Below are positions 7,804 through 16,225 of a stretch of DNA of 59,027 nucleotides, one piece after another. Source of the DNA: Oscillospiraceae bacterium (GTDB lineage: Bacteria; Bacillota; Clostridia; Oscillospirales; Oscillospiraceae); assembly GCA_902778285.1 (NCBI GenBank), contig CACYXC010000008.1, positions 1-59,027 on the forward strand, in the 5' to 3' direction. Position 1 is the first letter of the stretch; each line of letters begins with the position of its first letter. The notes under the pieces are model-generated. The model was not told the origin of the DNA, made no database searches, and saw nothing but the letters and a program-made list of their open reading frames with translations. Position numbers and translations under genes: made by a program.

Positions 7804-9113
7804 TGAAAAAGACGCTTACGCTGCTTTTGTGCCTGAGCGTCCTGCTGCTGGCCGCCTGCGGTCAGGCGGGAGCTTCGGCAAAGAGCGCCGCGGAGGCCGC
7901 GAGCGCGGACAGCGGCACCTCTGTCGTCCTCACAGGGGACGGCGCGCAGATCCACGGCGGCGGCGTCAGGGCCGAGGGCGGCACAGTCACCGTGGGCGCC
8001 GTGGGCGAGTACCGCATCTCGGGCACGCTCAGCGAGGGTCAGATCATCGTGGACACCGGCGAGGACGCCATGGAGGTCACGCTGATCCTCGAGGGCGTCT
8101 CCGTCACCAACCCGCAGGGTCCGGCCCTTTGGGTCAAACAGGCCAAGAAGGTGACCCTGCGCCTGGCCGACGGCAGTGAAAACCTGCTCGTCTCCGGCAC
8201 GGAGGCGGACCTGGCCGCGTACGACGACACGCGCAGCGGCGCGGCGCTCTACGCCGAGGACGACCTGAGCGTCGAGGGGGGCGGCAGCCTCACCATCCGC
8301 GGATATCTGAACAACGGCGTCACCTGCAAGGACGATGTGAAGATCAAGGGCGGAACGCTGGACGTGCTCGGCGCCAACAACGGCGTGCGCGCATCCGAGT
8401 CCGTCACGGTCTCCGGCGGCGCGCTGCGCATCGTCTCCGGCAACGACGGGCTGAAGACCAGCTCGGCCGAGAAGGCGGGCAAGGGCTTCATCGAAATCAG
8501 CGGCGGCAGCCTCTCGATCAGCAGCGGCGGCGACGCCGTGGCCGCGGTCACGGAGCTGCGCGTCTCCGGCGGCGAGCTGAAGGCCGAGACGCGGCAGGAC
8601 CTGGTGGGCACCAACAGCCGCAAGGGCCTGAAGGCCGGCACGCTCGTGGAGATCTCCGGCGGGACGATGACGATCTCCGCCGACGAGGACGGCATCCACT
8701 GCGACGGCAGCGTGCGCATGAGCGGGGGCGAGGCGAGCATCATCGCCTCCACCGGCATCCAGGCCGGCGTCAGGGACAGCGGAGAGGGGGACATCCTGCT
8801 CTCCGGCGGCAGCCTCTTCGTGGCGGCGGTCAAGCAGGGATTGAAGGCCGAGGGCAGTATTGCGGCCGGCAATGAGCTGCTGGCGCTCTGCGGCTCGGAA
8901 AAGCAGGCGGAGCCTCTTGCGGGCGCTCAGGCCTGGATCCGCGCGCTCGTGAGCGGAAACGCGGGCGACGAGGTCATCGTCGGCGCGAGCGGCGCGAGCG
9001 TCACGGCCCCGCTGAACTTCAAGCTCCTGCTCCTCTCCTCCGCGGAGCTGACGCAGGGCGAAAAGACCGAGGTCTCCATCGCCGGGCACAGCTACCAGCT
9101 GACCGCGCGCTGA
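7803..9113 (+). CDS. Cthe_2159-type beta-helix lipoprotein
   Basis: A 436-residue lipoprotein (LLLAAC, Cys19 counted from the ATG at 7803). The mature part is a series of short Gly/Ser-rich beta-solenoid turns, such as EDDLSVEGGGSLTIRGYLNN and SGGALRIVSGNDGLKTSSAE. This matches the Cthe_2159 carbohydrate-binding domain family (PF14262), whose founding member is a right-handed beta-helix reported to bind acidic polysaccharide. The ATG overlaps the preceding TGA by one base; a GTG at 7800 would add one residue. It is the last gene of the CotH/VTC/DUF4956 cluster and is followed by a bracketed structured repeat. The ligand here is unknown. Confidence 0.88.
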   Translation: MKKTLTLLLCLSVLLLAACGQAGASAKSAAEAASADSGTSVVLTGDGAQIHGGGVRAEGGTVTVGAVGEYRISGTLSEGQIIVDTGEDAMEVTLILEGVSVTNPQGPALWVKQAKKVTLRLADGSENLLVSGTEADLAAYDDTRSGAALYAEDDLSVEGGGSLTIRGYLNNGVTCKDDVKIKGGTLDVLGANNGVRASESVTVSGGALRIVSGNDGLKTSSAEKAGKGFIEISGGSLSISSGGDAVAAVTELRVSGGELKAETRQDLVGTNSRKGLKAGTLVEISGGTMTISADEDGIHCDGSVRMSGGEASIIASTGIQAGVRDSGEGDILLSGGSLFVAAVKQGLKAEGSIAAGNELLALCGSEKQAEPLAGAQAWIRALVSGNAGDEVIVGASGASVTAPLNFKLLLLSSAELTQGEKTEVSIAGHSYQLTAR

Positions 9114-9141
9114 GCGCGCAAAAAACACGGCAGAGACAAGA

Positions 9142-9168
9142 GCCTGCGCGGGCGCGTCCCACGCCGGC
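9142..9168 (+). terminator. Left bracketing hairpin of structured repeat A
   Basis: An imperfect stem around CGCGT (arms GCGCGGG and CCCACGC plus flanking pairs), 28 bp after the Cthe_2159 gene. It has nearly the same arms, with the loop inverted, as the hairpin at 9339-9363 on the other side of the repeat. Confidence 0.6.
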
Positions 9169-9338
9169 TTTCCAGCTGTCGACAAAGTGTCGACAGCTGG
9201 AAAGGCGAAAACAGGAACCTTCGAAAAGGTTCCTGTTTTCGCCGAAATTGAACTGCGAGAGGGAATAACCAATCCCCTCTCGCGCTCTCCCCATGCGCGT
9301 CCAGCTTCTGTCGCAAGGCTTTGTATACAATCAGAAAT
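9168..9338 (+). repeat. Structured intergenic repeat, copy A
   Basis: One of four copies of a family of about 165 bp. H1 (9168-9204) has perfect 17-bp arms around AAG and contains GTCGACA and TGTCGAC. H2 (9204-9242) has perfect 15-bp arms. H3 (9255-9283) has GCGAGAGGG and CCCTCTCGC. A tail starting CCCCATGCG can form a small H4. The last bases (TTTGTATAC) are a degenerate inverted copy of the left end. Same orientation as the upstream gene. Spurious ORFs cross it on both strands. Confidence 0.85.
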
Positions 9339-9363
9339 CCGGCGTGGGCGTGTCCCGCGCCGG
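9339..9363 (+). terminator. Right bracketing hairpin/terminator of repeat A
   Basis: A 10-bp GC stem (CCGGCGTGGG with CCCGCGCCGG, one wobble) around CGTGT, followed by CTCTTTTT. It would work as an intrinsic terminator for the CotH cluster. Confidence 0.75.
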
Positions 9364-9581
9364 CTCTTTTTCGCCTCGCCGCAGACTGTCAAAAAAAAGA
9401 CAGCGCTTTCCCGCGGGGAATGCGATTCTCCCCCTTGAATTTTAAGGTTAAATTTAGTATCATTATTGTTGCGTATGTTTTCAAATCTGCGGCAAAACGA
9501 TCGCGGAACCCAATATATTGCAGGAAAAATGTTGCGATCCGCCTTTGGACCGCAACAGCTTGAGTTTTTGGAGGTATCACC

Positions 9582-12398
9582 ATGTCGAACGTAGTACGCA
9601 GGATCCTCTCGATGGTCTTCGTGCTGGCCCTGCTGACGAGCCTGGCCGTGCCCGCATGCGCGCAGGGCAGCATCAGCGCCGCCGAGCCCGACGAATTCGA
9701 CGAGCTCTTCACAGAGGGCGCCATCAGCGGCGTGGAGGACGACATCTTCGCCGAGAGCGCGCCCGCAGCGGAGATCTACGTCTCCGCCGCCGGCGATGAT
9801 ATGGGCTCCGGCAGCCGCGAGGAGCCGCTGGCCACCCTGGCCGCCGCGGCCGAGCTTGCCAACGCTGCGGACCGGGAGACGGTGTATGTGATCCTGCTGA
9901 GCGATCTGACCGTCACGAGGACGGCCCGTTTTCTCGGCAAAAACGTGATCCTCATGAGCGAGGAGGGCAGCGTGCTCGTCTCCCGCGGCAGCGGCTTTGA
10001 GACGGCATATGACGACCTGCGCGGCGCTTACCACCCGGCGATGATCGAGCTCGGCTCGCTGCAGGACGATAAGGCCGCGGGCGCCTCGCTGGCTCTGGAC
10101 AATGTGATCCTGGACGACGCAGGCCTGCATGAGGGCGGCGAGTTCCTTGCCCAGAGCACCGATCCCGCCGCGGAGGTCAACAATCTCGACCGCGTGCAGG
10201 ACGCCATCATCGCCGTGTACGGCGGCTCCCGGCTGACGATCGATCCGGGCAGTGAGCTGCGCAACTTCGGCGGCATGTCCGCCGTGCACGCCGTGGGCGG
10301 CGCCGTCACCGTGGAGGATTACAGCTTTATTCACGACACCGCCGCCGTCGACTCTCCCGCGGGGCTGAAGGCCATCTGCGCCGAGGGCGCGCAGGTCCGT
10401 ATCGGCACCGAGGCCACGGTGATCGAACGCGGCGCCGTTCCGGAGGAAGCCGCTGACGAGACGGGCGAAGAGCCCGCAGAGGAGACGTCCGAAGAGACCG
10501 GCGAAGAGCGTGTCGAGGGGGCGTCCGAAGAGACCGGCGGGGAAGCGGCCGGGGAGACCGGCGAAGAGCCCGCCGGGGAGGCGTCCAAAGAGAATACCGA
10601 AGAAGCGTCCGGGGAGCCCGCCGGGGAGAGCGAATCTGCCGAACGTGCGCTCGCCGGCGAGGGCGAGTCCGCCGAGCTGCAGGACGGCGAGGACGAGGGC
10701 GGTTTCAGCTGGGACGAGCTGATCGGCGGCCTGACCGACATCATCTCCGATCAGATCCCGGAGCTGAGCCGCGACTTTATTGAAAATCTGCTCTCCGGCA
10801 TGTCTGAGGACTTCCTGCGCGACCTGCTCAAGCAGCTGAGCGACGACACCGGCAGCATTCCCGACATCATCGGCGACCTGATCGGCGGCGGTACCGACAT
10901 CCCCGGCATCCCCAGCATCAATCCCGGCAGCAGCACGCTCTCCTTCACGGCTCCCGAGGAGCTGGTCGAGAAGGAGGACGCTCCCTACAGGGTGCCCTAC
11001 AAGGCCACCGTCAAGCTGCCCGATTCTCTGGTCACGGTCATCAATTTTGTGGGGATCGACAGTGTCGAGAGCGGCCGCATCAGGCTCATCTTCAAGCTTG
11101 ACACGCGCCTTGACCCCGTGGCGGGCGAGGACGGAAAGATCTGCAGCATCACCGGCAGCCTGTTTGAAATCAGCGAGGAGAGCTACTCCGAGGCCGACCG
11201 CTCCGTCAGCGTGGCGCTGACGCTCAAGGACGGCTGGAAGGAGCACGGCGACGAGCTCGGCGAGGCGCTGGACCTGAAGTTCACGGCCAGCCTGCCCGAC
11301 GCGAAGTTCGCGGTCGGCGAGACGCTGGTCTCCAGCGCGAAGATGGACAACTTCGTGTTCAAGGTCGGCTCCCGGATCTATGACGGCACCGGCGGCGATG
11401 TGGAGCTGAAGGCCGAGACCAGGATGCTCCCCGCCGAGGGCGCCTTCCTGACCTATGATATCAACGGCGGCGAGGGCGGCCCCGATCCCAATCCCGTCTT
11501 TGTGCGCGAGCAGACCGGCTATGCCCTCGAGAGCAAAAACGTCCCGACCCATGCGGACATCAAGGGCAAGCCCGTGGTCTTTCTGGGCTGGACCGCCGAG
11601 AAGGATACCAAAATCTACAGCCGCACGGACACCGCGCCCGAGACGATCAGCAAGATCGACGTGACAGCGGGCGAAGATGTTACGGTCTATGCGGTCTACG
11701 GCTGCGATGAGAACGGGGACGGCACCCCCGACGTCCGTCAGATCCTGGTGGAGCTGAGCTTTGATCCCAACGGCGGCAGCGGCGCGCCCGATCCCATCCT
11801 GGCCGTGGCCGTGGCGGGCATCGGCGCGAGCATCGACATCCCCGAGACCGAGCCCACTCTCAAATACTACACCTTCCAGGGCTGGAGCACAGATCCCGAC
11901 GCCACCGAGGGCGAATACAAGCATGACGCCTCGAAGGCCTCCAAGCGGGACATCCTGATCACGAAGGACACCGCGCTCTACGCGGTGTGGAAGGAGAACC
12001 CGACCTACACCCTGTATTATAACGCCAACGGCGGCAGCGGCGCGCCCGCAGCCCAGAGCGGCGTGAGCGATGAAAACGACTCCGTCGAGCTGACCATCGC
12101 CTCCGGCAAGCCCACGCGCAGCGGCTACACCTTCCTGGGCTGGTCCGCATCCCGCGGCGGCGCCGCCAGCTACTTTGCCGGCAACAAGGTCAAGATCACG
12201 GGAGGCAACGTGACGCTCTACGCCGTGTGGCAGAAGGGCGGCAGCTCCTACGGCCCCGGCGGCGGCAGCAGCACCACCGCCCCCAAGACCGGCGATGAAG
12301 CGCCCATCGCGCTCTACGCGGCCCTGGCCGTGATCAGCCTCGGCGCCGTCGGCGCGGGCGCCTGGCTCATCCTGCGCAATCAGAAGAAAAAGAAATAA
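9582..12398 (+). CDS. Wall-anchored protein with Listeria-Bacteroides (InlB-type) repeats
   Basis: A 938-residue exported protein with a signal peptide ending near ACAQG (about residue 28). Residues about 60-280 look like a beta-helical domain. A Glu-rich low-complexity block (about 286-369) repeats EETGEEP/EASEETGG-type units. Three InlB-type B-repeats begin near residues 622, 724 and 810, each with xYDxNGGxGxP and ending in LYAVW or a variant. The C-terminus has PKTGDE (about 899), a hydrophobic helix and KKKK, which is a sortase sorting signal. It is probably displayed on the cell wall as an adhesin or structural protein. GGAGG lies eight bases before the ATG, and a strong terminator follows. 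Confidence 0.87.
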   Translation: MSNVVRRILSMVFVLALLTSLAVPACAQGSISAAEPDEFDELFTEGAISGVEDDIFAESAPAAEIYVSAAGDDMGSGSREEPLATLAAAAELANAADRETVYVILLSDLTVTRTARFLGKNVILMSEEGSVLVSRGSGFETAYDDLRGAYHPAMIELGSLQDDKAAGASLALDNVILDDAGLHEGGEFLAQSTDPAAEVNNLDRVQDAIIAVYGGSRLTIDPGSELRNFGGMSAVHAVGGAVTVEDYSFIHDTAAVDSPAGLKAICAEGAQVRIGTEATVIERGAVPEEAADETGEEPAEETSEETGEERVEGASEETGGEAAGETGEEPAGEASKENTEEASGEPAGESESAERALAGEGESAELQDGEDEGGFSWDELIGGLTDIISDQIPELSRDFIENLLSGMSEDFLRDLLKQLSDDTGSIPDIIGDLIGGGTDIPGIPSINPGSSTLSFTAPEELVEKEDAPYRVPYKATVKLPDSLVTVINFVGIDSVESGRIRLIFKLDTRLDPVAGEDGKICSITGSLFEISEESYSEADRSVSVALTLKDGWKEHGDELGEALDLKFTASLPDAKFAVGETLVSSAKMDNFVFKVGSRIYDGTGGDVELKAETRMLPAEGAFLTYDINGGEGGPDPNPVFVREQTGYALESKNVPTHADIKGKPVVFLGWTAEKDTKIYSRTDTAPETISKIDVTAGEDVTVYAVYGCDENGDGTPDVRQILVELSFDPNGGSGAPDPILAVAVAGIGASIDIPETEPTLKYYTFQGWSTDPDATEGEYKHDASKASKRDILITKDTALYAVWKENPTYTLYYNANGGSGAPAAQSGVSDENDSVELTIASGKPTRSGYTFLGWSASRGGAASYFAGNKVKITGGNVTLYAVWQKGGSSYGPGGGSSTTAPKTGDEAPIALYAALAVISLGAVGAGAWLILRNQKKKK

Positions 12399-12414
12399 AG
12401 CAACAACATAGCAT

Positions 12415-12450
12415 AAGCGGGACGCCCACGGCGTCCCGCTTCCTTTTTTG
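12415..12450 (+). terminator. Intrinsic terminator of the wall-anchored protein gene
   Basis: A perfect 12-bp GC stem (12415-12426 with 12430-12441) around CAC, followed by TCCTTTTTT. Confidence 0.92.
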
Positions 12451-12468
12451 ATTAACATACGATGTTTT

Positions 12469-12631
12469 ATACTATTCCCTGATAGAAAGTGCAATTAGAT
12501 TTCCAAGCAGAGTTTGCGCCAGACAAGGCGCCTTCCGCAGAGCATAATGGAGATATATGGTCAAGGAAGGCAACGCAGTATGGCACAAATTCTGCCGGAA
12601 AGATTTTGCAGTTTTTATTAGGGGATAGTAT
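12469..12631. mobile_element. MITE-like element with ATACTAT ends
   Basis: Bounded by ATACTATTCC (12469-12478) and GGATAGTAT (12623-12631), near-perfect inverted ends, with no coding capacity. Its right 48 bp (from TCTGCCGGAAAGA) match the short copy at 35644-35692 between trkA and trkH. Confidence 0.6.
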
Positions 12632-12797
12632 TATCTGTTCGCAAGACATGAACTGCACAATGCGCCCCCATTCTTTCTTTTCGTCTTGCCGAAAAGAAAG
12701 AACGCGCCGCGGCGTCAGACGAAGCTCGTTTCGCACCGCTTCCACGGTTACTGTAAGAGCCGTGAAAGCTATGCATCCACTCCCTCCGTCTTCCTTT

Positions 12798-12905
12798 CCA
12801 AAATCAAAGCAGCCGCTTTGATTTTGAGAGGACGAGCAGCGGAGTGAGTGAGCTATCGAGCCTGCGAGGAAGCGAGTCGATACGGAGCTTGTGAGGACGA
12901 CGCGC
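12798..12905 (-). repeat. CTCGTCCTCTC-family repeat (copy 2)
   Basis: Reverse orientation relative to copy 1, which it matches across about 100 bp. The terminal hairpin here is AAAATCAAAG with CTTTGATTTT, so both arms changed together relative to copy 1. Confidence 0.75.
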
Positions 12906-13015
12906 CGCTGCCCGGGCAGCAACCCGACATCGGGCTGTCGGGGACGCCAACCCCTACGGCAGAAAAGTCGGTTTGTGCTTCGTAGGGGACGGCGTCCTCG
13001 ACGTCCCATTTTTTC

Positions 13016-13165
13016 GCCCGGCGAGCCAACGGTCGCACGTGCGGGAGAACACGCGTGAGTCGTACGATGCTGGCCCGGGAATGGCATTTGCGGCAAGGCG
13101 GTCTGTAAGAACCGCTTCTTTCCACGAGAGGAAAGAAGCGGTTCTTGAAATGACCGGCTTATGTC
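13016..13165 (+). repeat. CGAGAG-hairpin repeat (copy 1)
   Basis: Shares GGCGAGCCA...GTCGCACGTGCGGG and a 3' hairpin with 32118-32340. The hairpin has perfect 16-bp arms (AAGAACCGCTTCTTTC and its complement) around CACGAGAG and is followed by GAAAT. Confidence 0.7.
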
Positions 13166-13194
13166 TTGCAAACAGATAGAGCATATGCGATCCC

Positions 13195-14472
13195 TCACGT
13201 GACCAGCGCGCCGAGGGTGAGGATCCCGCGCACGCGCGCGTAGATCGCGTCCAGCTCGCCGATGGGCAGGGGATTGACGCCCCGCCCGAGCTCCAGCGTG
13301 AAGCCCGGGCGGCGGTAGTCCTGGATGAACCAATCCTTGTAGCCCGCGAAGCCGGAGGCATAGGGCGTATCCTCCGCCGCGTAGCCCGACAGGTCGGAAA
13401 ACAGCCCGGCGATCTGCTCCGCGCCGGGCACCTCGAGATCGAGATACTTCCAGTAGATGAGCTCCCCCTGCGTGTGCAGCGAGAGCGTCAGCGCGGGATC
13501 GAAGGCGCGCGTACAGGCGTAGAGCGCGCGGCTCTCCGGCGCCTCCAGCGGGGCGGAACCGACATAATCCGCCGGCGCGGGCGAGGTGATGCCGAGGGCG
13601 AACTTGTTCTCTCGCGCCTGCTCCCAGCCCGCCGGATACTGGAGATTGAGGTCCACGCCCTGAATGTTGGCCTTCCAGCCGTCCGGGAAAGGGAAGCGCG
13701 GCCAGCGCGCGGCGATGCGCCGGGCCTCCTCATAGGCGCGCCCCTCCCGGAGCTCGCCGGTGCAGAGGTCCATCCCGTCGGGGTTGACGGCCGGGACCAG
13801 CAGGATGCTCGCATAGTCCAGGATCTCGGACGCCGCGGTGCCGAGCAGAGCGCCGTCCTCCGCCGCAGCCCGGCCCAGCTCCTCGGCGAAGCGCAGCAGC
13901 ACCGGCGTGGTGATCCACTCGTTGGCGTGGTGCTCGGCGTTGTAGAGCACGCGGTTGACGCCCTGACCCAGCAGCAGGCTGCGGATGGGCCGACCCAGAA
14001 CGCTCCGCCCGATCGTGCCCGCGCGGAAGAAGGGGTAGCGCGCGGCCAGTCCCTCCACACAGAGCTCCGCCAGCGCCGAAAAAAAGTCGATATCCGTCGG
14101 CACCACGGGGAAGTTCAGCGGCACCGTGAGCATGGCCCCGAGCGGGAGGCTCTCCGGCGCGAGGGCGGGATTGGCGCTGCGCAGCGCGTCGAGGGAGACG
14201 CCGTAGAGCCGCGAGATCGACCAGAAGCTCTCGCCCCGCTGTACCCGGTGCGTCAGGTAGCCGGTATACCACGGGCGCAGCGCCCTGTGCGTCAGCGCGC
14301 CCGCCACGCCGTCCGGCCGCAGATCCATCTCCCGCTGAAAATCCCGCAGCGCAGCCGCAGTGACCGGACCGAAGCGCCCGTCGCGCCGGAGCGGGCCGAA
14401 GCCGGCCCGGTCCAGCGCCAGCTGCAGCAGCTGGACCGCCGGGCCCCGGCTTCCCTCGCGCAAGATCCTCAT
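13195..14472 (-). CDS. M14 zinc carboxypeptidase with peptidoglycan-binding and LysM domains
   Basis: A 425-residue protein. An N-terminal peptidoglycan-binding-1 domain (about 1-65, GSRGPAVQLLQLALDRAGF) and a LysM (about 75-119, HRVQRGESFWSISRLYGVS) precede an M14 peptidase domain (125-420). The zinc-site pattern is H182-x-x-E185 in NAEHHANEW, with a later His in LSLHTQGELIYW; the catalytic Glu is probably in FTLELGRG. The architecture is that of gamma-D-glutamyl-L-diamino acid endopeptidase I, which cuts peptidoglycan stem peptides, often in sporulation. No signal peptide is seen, as in several spore homologues. GGGAGGG precedes the ATG. It stands alone, facing tctC. Confidence 0.9.
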   Translation of the reverse strand: MRILREGSRGPAVQLLQLALDRAGFGPLRRDGRFGPVTAAALRDFQREMDLRPDGVAGALTHRALRPWYTGYLTHRVQRGESFWSISRLYGVSLDALRSANPALAPESLPLGAMLTVPLNFPVVPTDIDFFSALAELCVEGLAARYPFFRAGTIGRSVLGRPIRSLLLGQGVNRVLYNAEHHANEWITTPVLLRFAEELGRAAAEDGALLGTAASEILDYASILLVPAVNPDGMDLCTGELREGRAYEEARRIAARWPRFPFPDGWKANIQGVDLNLQYPAGWEQARENKFALGITSPAPADYVGSAPLEAPESRALYACTRAFDPALTLSLHTQGELIYWKYLDLEVPGAEQIAGLFSDLSGYAAEDTPYASGFAGYKDWFIQDYRRPGFTLELGRGVNPLPIGELDAIYARVRGILTLGALVT

Positions 14473-14568
14473 ACGATCCCTCCCAATGCCGTTTTTCCAC
14501 AATGTATGCGCGCAGCCAAAAAAAGATGCACGAGAGAGGAAAGAAAACAGAAAAATACTTTGTAAACA

Positions 14569-14597
14569 TTGACAGTGGCGGCCCGCTATTTTATAAT
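14569..14597 (+). promoter_or_regulatory. Consensus sigma-A promoter of tctCBA
   Basis: TTGACA (14569-14574) and TATAAT (14592-14597) are spaced 17 bp, 43 bp upstream of the tctC ATG. Both hexamers are perfect. Confidence 0.93.
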
Positions 14598-14640
14598 CAA
14601 GCCATACTGCAAGGCAGTAATATTTAAGGAGGAAAACACA

Positions 14641-15633
14641 ATGAAAAAGATCTTCGCGCTTCTTCTTGTCCTCTGCATGATCTTTGCGCTGTCCGCCTGC
14701 GGCAAGAGCGGCGGCACCACTTCCAGCGAGGCTCCCGCCGCCGAAAGCGGCGAATTCAAGCCCGACGGCCCCGTCACGCTGATCGTCGCCTACAAGGCCG
14801 GCTCCGGCACCGACGGCCCCGCCCGCATCCTCGCCCAGTTTGCCGAGAAGTACATTGGCCAGACTGTCGTCGTCGAGAACGTGGACGGCGGCTCCGGCTC
14901 CATCGGCTGGTCCCAGCTCGCCGCGGCCGATCCCGACGGCATGACCATCGGCGTCATGAACCTGCCCAACTTCAACAACTCCATCGTCAACGAGCTCGGC
15001 ACCTACACCACCGCCAGCTTCAAAGCCATCTGCAACCATGTGACCGAGACCTCCATCGTCATCGTCCGCGCCGACGACGACCGCTTCCCCGATCTGGACG
15101 CGCTGGTCGCCTACGGCAAGGAGCATGACGGCGAGCTGAAGGCTTCCACCAACGGCGCCAAGGCCTCCAACCACATCGGCGCGCAGGCCTTCGCCAACTC
15201 CGCCGGCTTCAAGTACATCGACATCCCCCAGGGCGGCACCGCCGACCAGCTCCTCTCTCTGCGCAACAAGGAATCCGACTTCACCGTCGTCAAGCTCGGT
15301 GACATCGCCGGTCAGGAGAGCGCCTACCGCGTGCTCGGCATCTTCGCCGCCGAGCGCGACTCCCGCATTCCCGACGTTCCCACGCTCGCCGAGAAGGGCC
15401 TGTACGACCAGTGGCTGGGCTCCTCCCGCGCCATCGTGGCCCCCGCCGGTGTGAGCGATGCGGTCATCGGGTTCTATGAGGAAGCCCTCAAGAAGACCAT
15501 GGAAGATCCCGACTACCTCGCCGCTGCCTCCAGCTTCGACACCAACTTCCAGGATCATGCGGCGACCGCCGCGCTGATCGAGCAGCAGCAGCAGTTCGCC
15601 GAGAGCCTCGGCGCCGAGTTCTGGGGCGAGTAA
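14641..15633 (+). CDS. tctC: Tripartite tricarboxylate transporter substrate-binding protein
   Basis: A 330-residue lipoprotein (LSAC lipobox, Cys20) of the TctC/Bug solute-binding family. The family pattern is visible as VTLIVAYKAGSGTDGPARIL, GQTVVVENVDGGSGSIGW, then KASNHIGAQAF and IPQGGTADQLLSL. It captures an organic acid, classically citrate or another tricarboxylate, and hands it to TctAB; the actual ligand cannot be read from the sequence. AAGGAGG lies nine bases before the ATG, downstream of a perfect promoter. It comes first, and a stem-loop separates it from tctB, suiting an excess of binding protein over membrane subunits. Confidence 0.93.
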   Translation: MKKIFALLLVLCMIFALSACGKSGGTTSSEAPAAESGEFKPDGPVTLIVAYKAGSGTDGPARILAQFAEKYIGQTVVVENVDGGSGSIGWSQLAAADPDGMTIGVMNLPNFNNSIVNELGTYTTASFKAICNHVTETSIVIVRADDDRFPDLDALVAYGKEHDGELKASTNGAKASNHIGAQAFANSAGFKYIDIPQGGTADQLLSLRNKESDFTVVKLGDIAGQESAYRVLGIFAAERDSRIPDVPTLAEKGLYDQWLGSSRAIVAPAGVSDAVIGFYEEALKKTMEDPDYLAAASSFDTNFQDHAATAALIEQQQQFAESLGAEFWGE

Positions 15634-15678
15634 TCAGCCTTCCGGGGACCCGGACAAGCTGTCAGACGCAAATCGAAA

Positions 15679-15712
15679 AAAGAAAGGGCAGGTCTTCTCC
15701 TGTCCTTTCTTT
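15679..15712 (+). promoter_or_regulatory. Stem-loop between tctC and tctB
   Basis: Arms of 14 nt (AAAGAAAGGGCAGG and CCTGTCCTTTCTTT, one wobble) around TCTTCT. It could be a leaky terminator or a 3'-end stabiliser for the tctC message. Confidence 0.75.
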
Positions 15713-15748
15713 GAGAAAAGAGAGTTTCATAAAAGGAGGGATTGCCTC

Positions 15749-16210
15749 TTGAAAATGAGGAAGACGGATCTCGGCGTCGTCGCCTTCATGTATCTGGTCT
15801 GCGCGTATTTCTACTCGCAGACGATCACCTTCAAGGCCGACAGCCAGACCTACCCCAAATTCACCATCATCCTGCTCTTCGCCCTGACGACGCTGTACCT
15901 GCTGCAGATGGTCGTCGCGGCCAAAAAGCACGGTGTGGAGAGCGGCGTGAAGGAGGTCTTCAAGGACTTCCAGCCCGCGCAGTTCTTTGTCTGCCTGCTC
16001 GGCGCGATCCTCTATGTCGTTCTGATGCACTTCTTCGGCTTCTACATTTCGACGGTCATCTTCATGGCGGCGGTGCTGCTGTACCTGCGCGTTCCCGCGC
16101 TGTACACGGTGATCGCCATCGTTGCCATCGTCGCTCTGGTCTACTTCGCCTTCGGCAAGTTCCTGGGCGTGAGGCTCCCCGTCGGCACCGTGATCAAGGC
16201 GCTGCGCTAA
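15749..16210 (+). CDS. tctB: Tripartite tricarboxylate transporter small membrane subunit
   Basis: A 153-residue hydrophobic protein with about four membrane helices, matching TctB in size and position. It forms the membrane complex with TctA. I used the TTG at 15749 because GGAGGG (15735-15740) is eight bases away; the in-frame ATG at 15755 (MRKTDLGVVAFMYLV) would have 14-base spacing and is the alternative. The segment QTYPKFTIILLFALTTLYLL, with its charged residue before a helix, is common in the family. A weak start could lower TctB output relative to TctC. Confidence 0.9.
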   Translation: MKMRKTDLGVVAFMYLVCAYFYSQTITFKADSQTYPKFTIILLFALTTLYLLQMVVAAKKHGVESGVKEVFKDFQPAQFFVCLLGAILYVVLMHFFGFYISTVIFMAAVLLYLRVPALYTVIAIVAIVALVYFAFGKFLGVRLPVGTVIKALR

Positions 16211-16225
16211 AGGAGGACGACGAAA

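Larger units (their letters stand above)
9114..9581. other. Gene-free stretch, mostly structured repeat A
   Basis: Contains repeat A with its two flanking hairpins, a further hairpin-rich stretch (9364-9430) and an AT-rich 130-bp segment before the next gene that probably holds its promoter. No good -35/-10 pair stands out there. Confidence 0.6.
12399..13194. other. 800-bp gene-free stretch made of repeats
   Basis: Between the convergent wall-anchored protein and M14 peptidase genes I see no coding sequence. It holds, in order, a terminator (12415), a MITE-like element (12469-12631), a perfect 13-bp hairpin rich in TTCTTTC (12671-12702), CTCGTCCTCTC repeat copy 2 (12798-12905), small GTCGGGGACGCC-type palindromes, and the CGAGAG-hairpin repeat (13016-13165). 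Confidence 0.7.

Noticed and set aside
9092-9438. Short ORFs on both strands in structured repeat A, with similar ones in copies B-D
   Set aside because: Readable on both strands because of the hairpins; frame and length are not kept among the four copies while the stems are.
7686-12494. Very long minus-strand open frame (about 1600 codons) opposite two genes
   Set aside because: It is antisense to well-supported genes, is His/Ala/Gly/Arg rich as expected for the reverse frame of GC-rich DNA, and has no domain or ribosome-binding site.
12973-13179. Possible small plus-strand gene between convergent genes
   Set aside because: It lies wholly in repeat sequence shared with 32118-32340, where the frame is not conserved.
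14473-14640. A riboswitch upstream of tctC
   Set aside because: The leader is only about 37 bases after the promoter, too short for an aptamer, with no strong fold.
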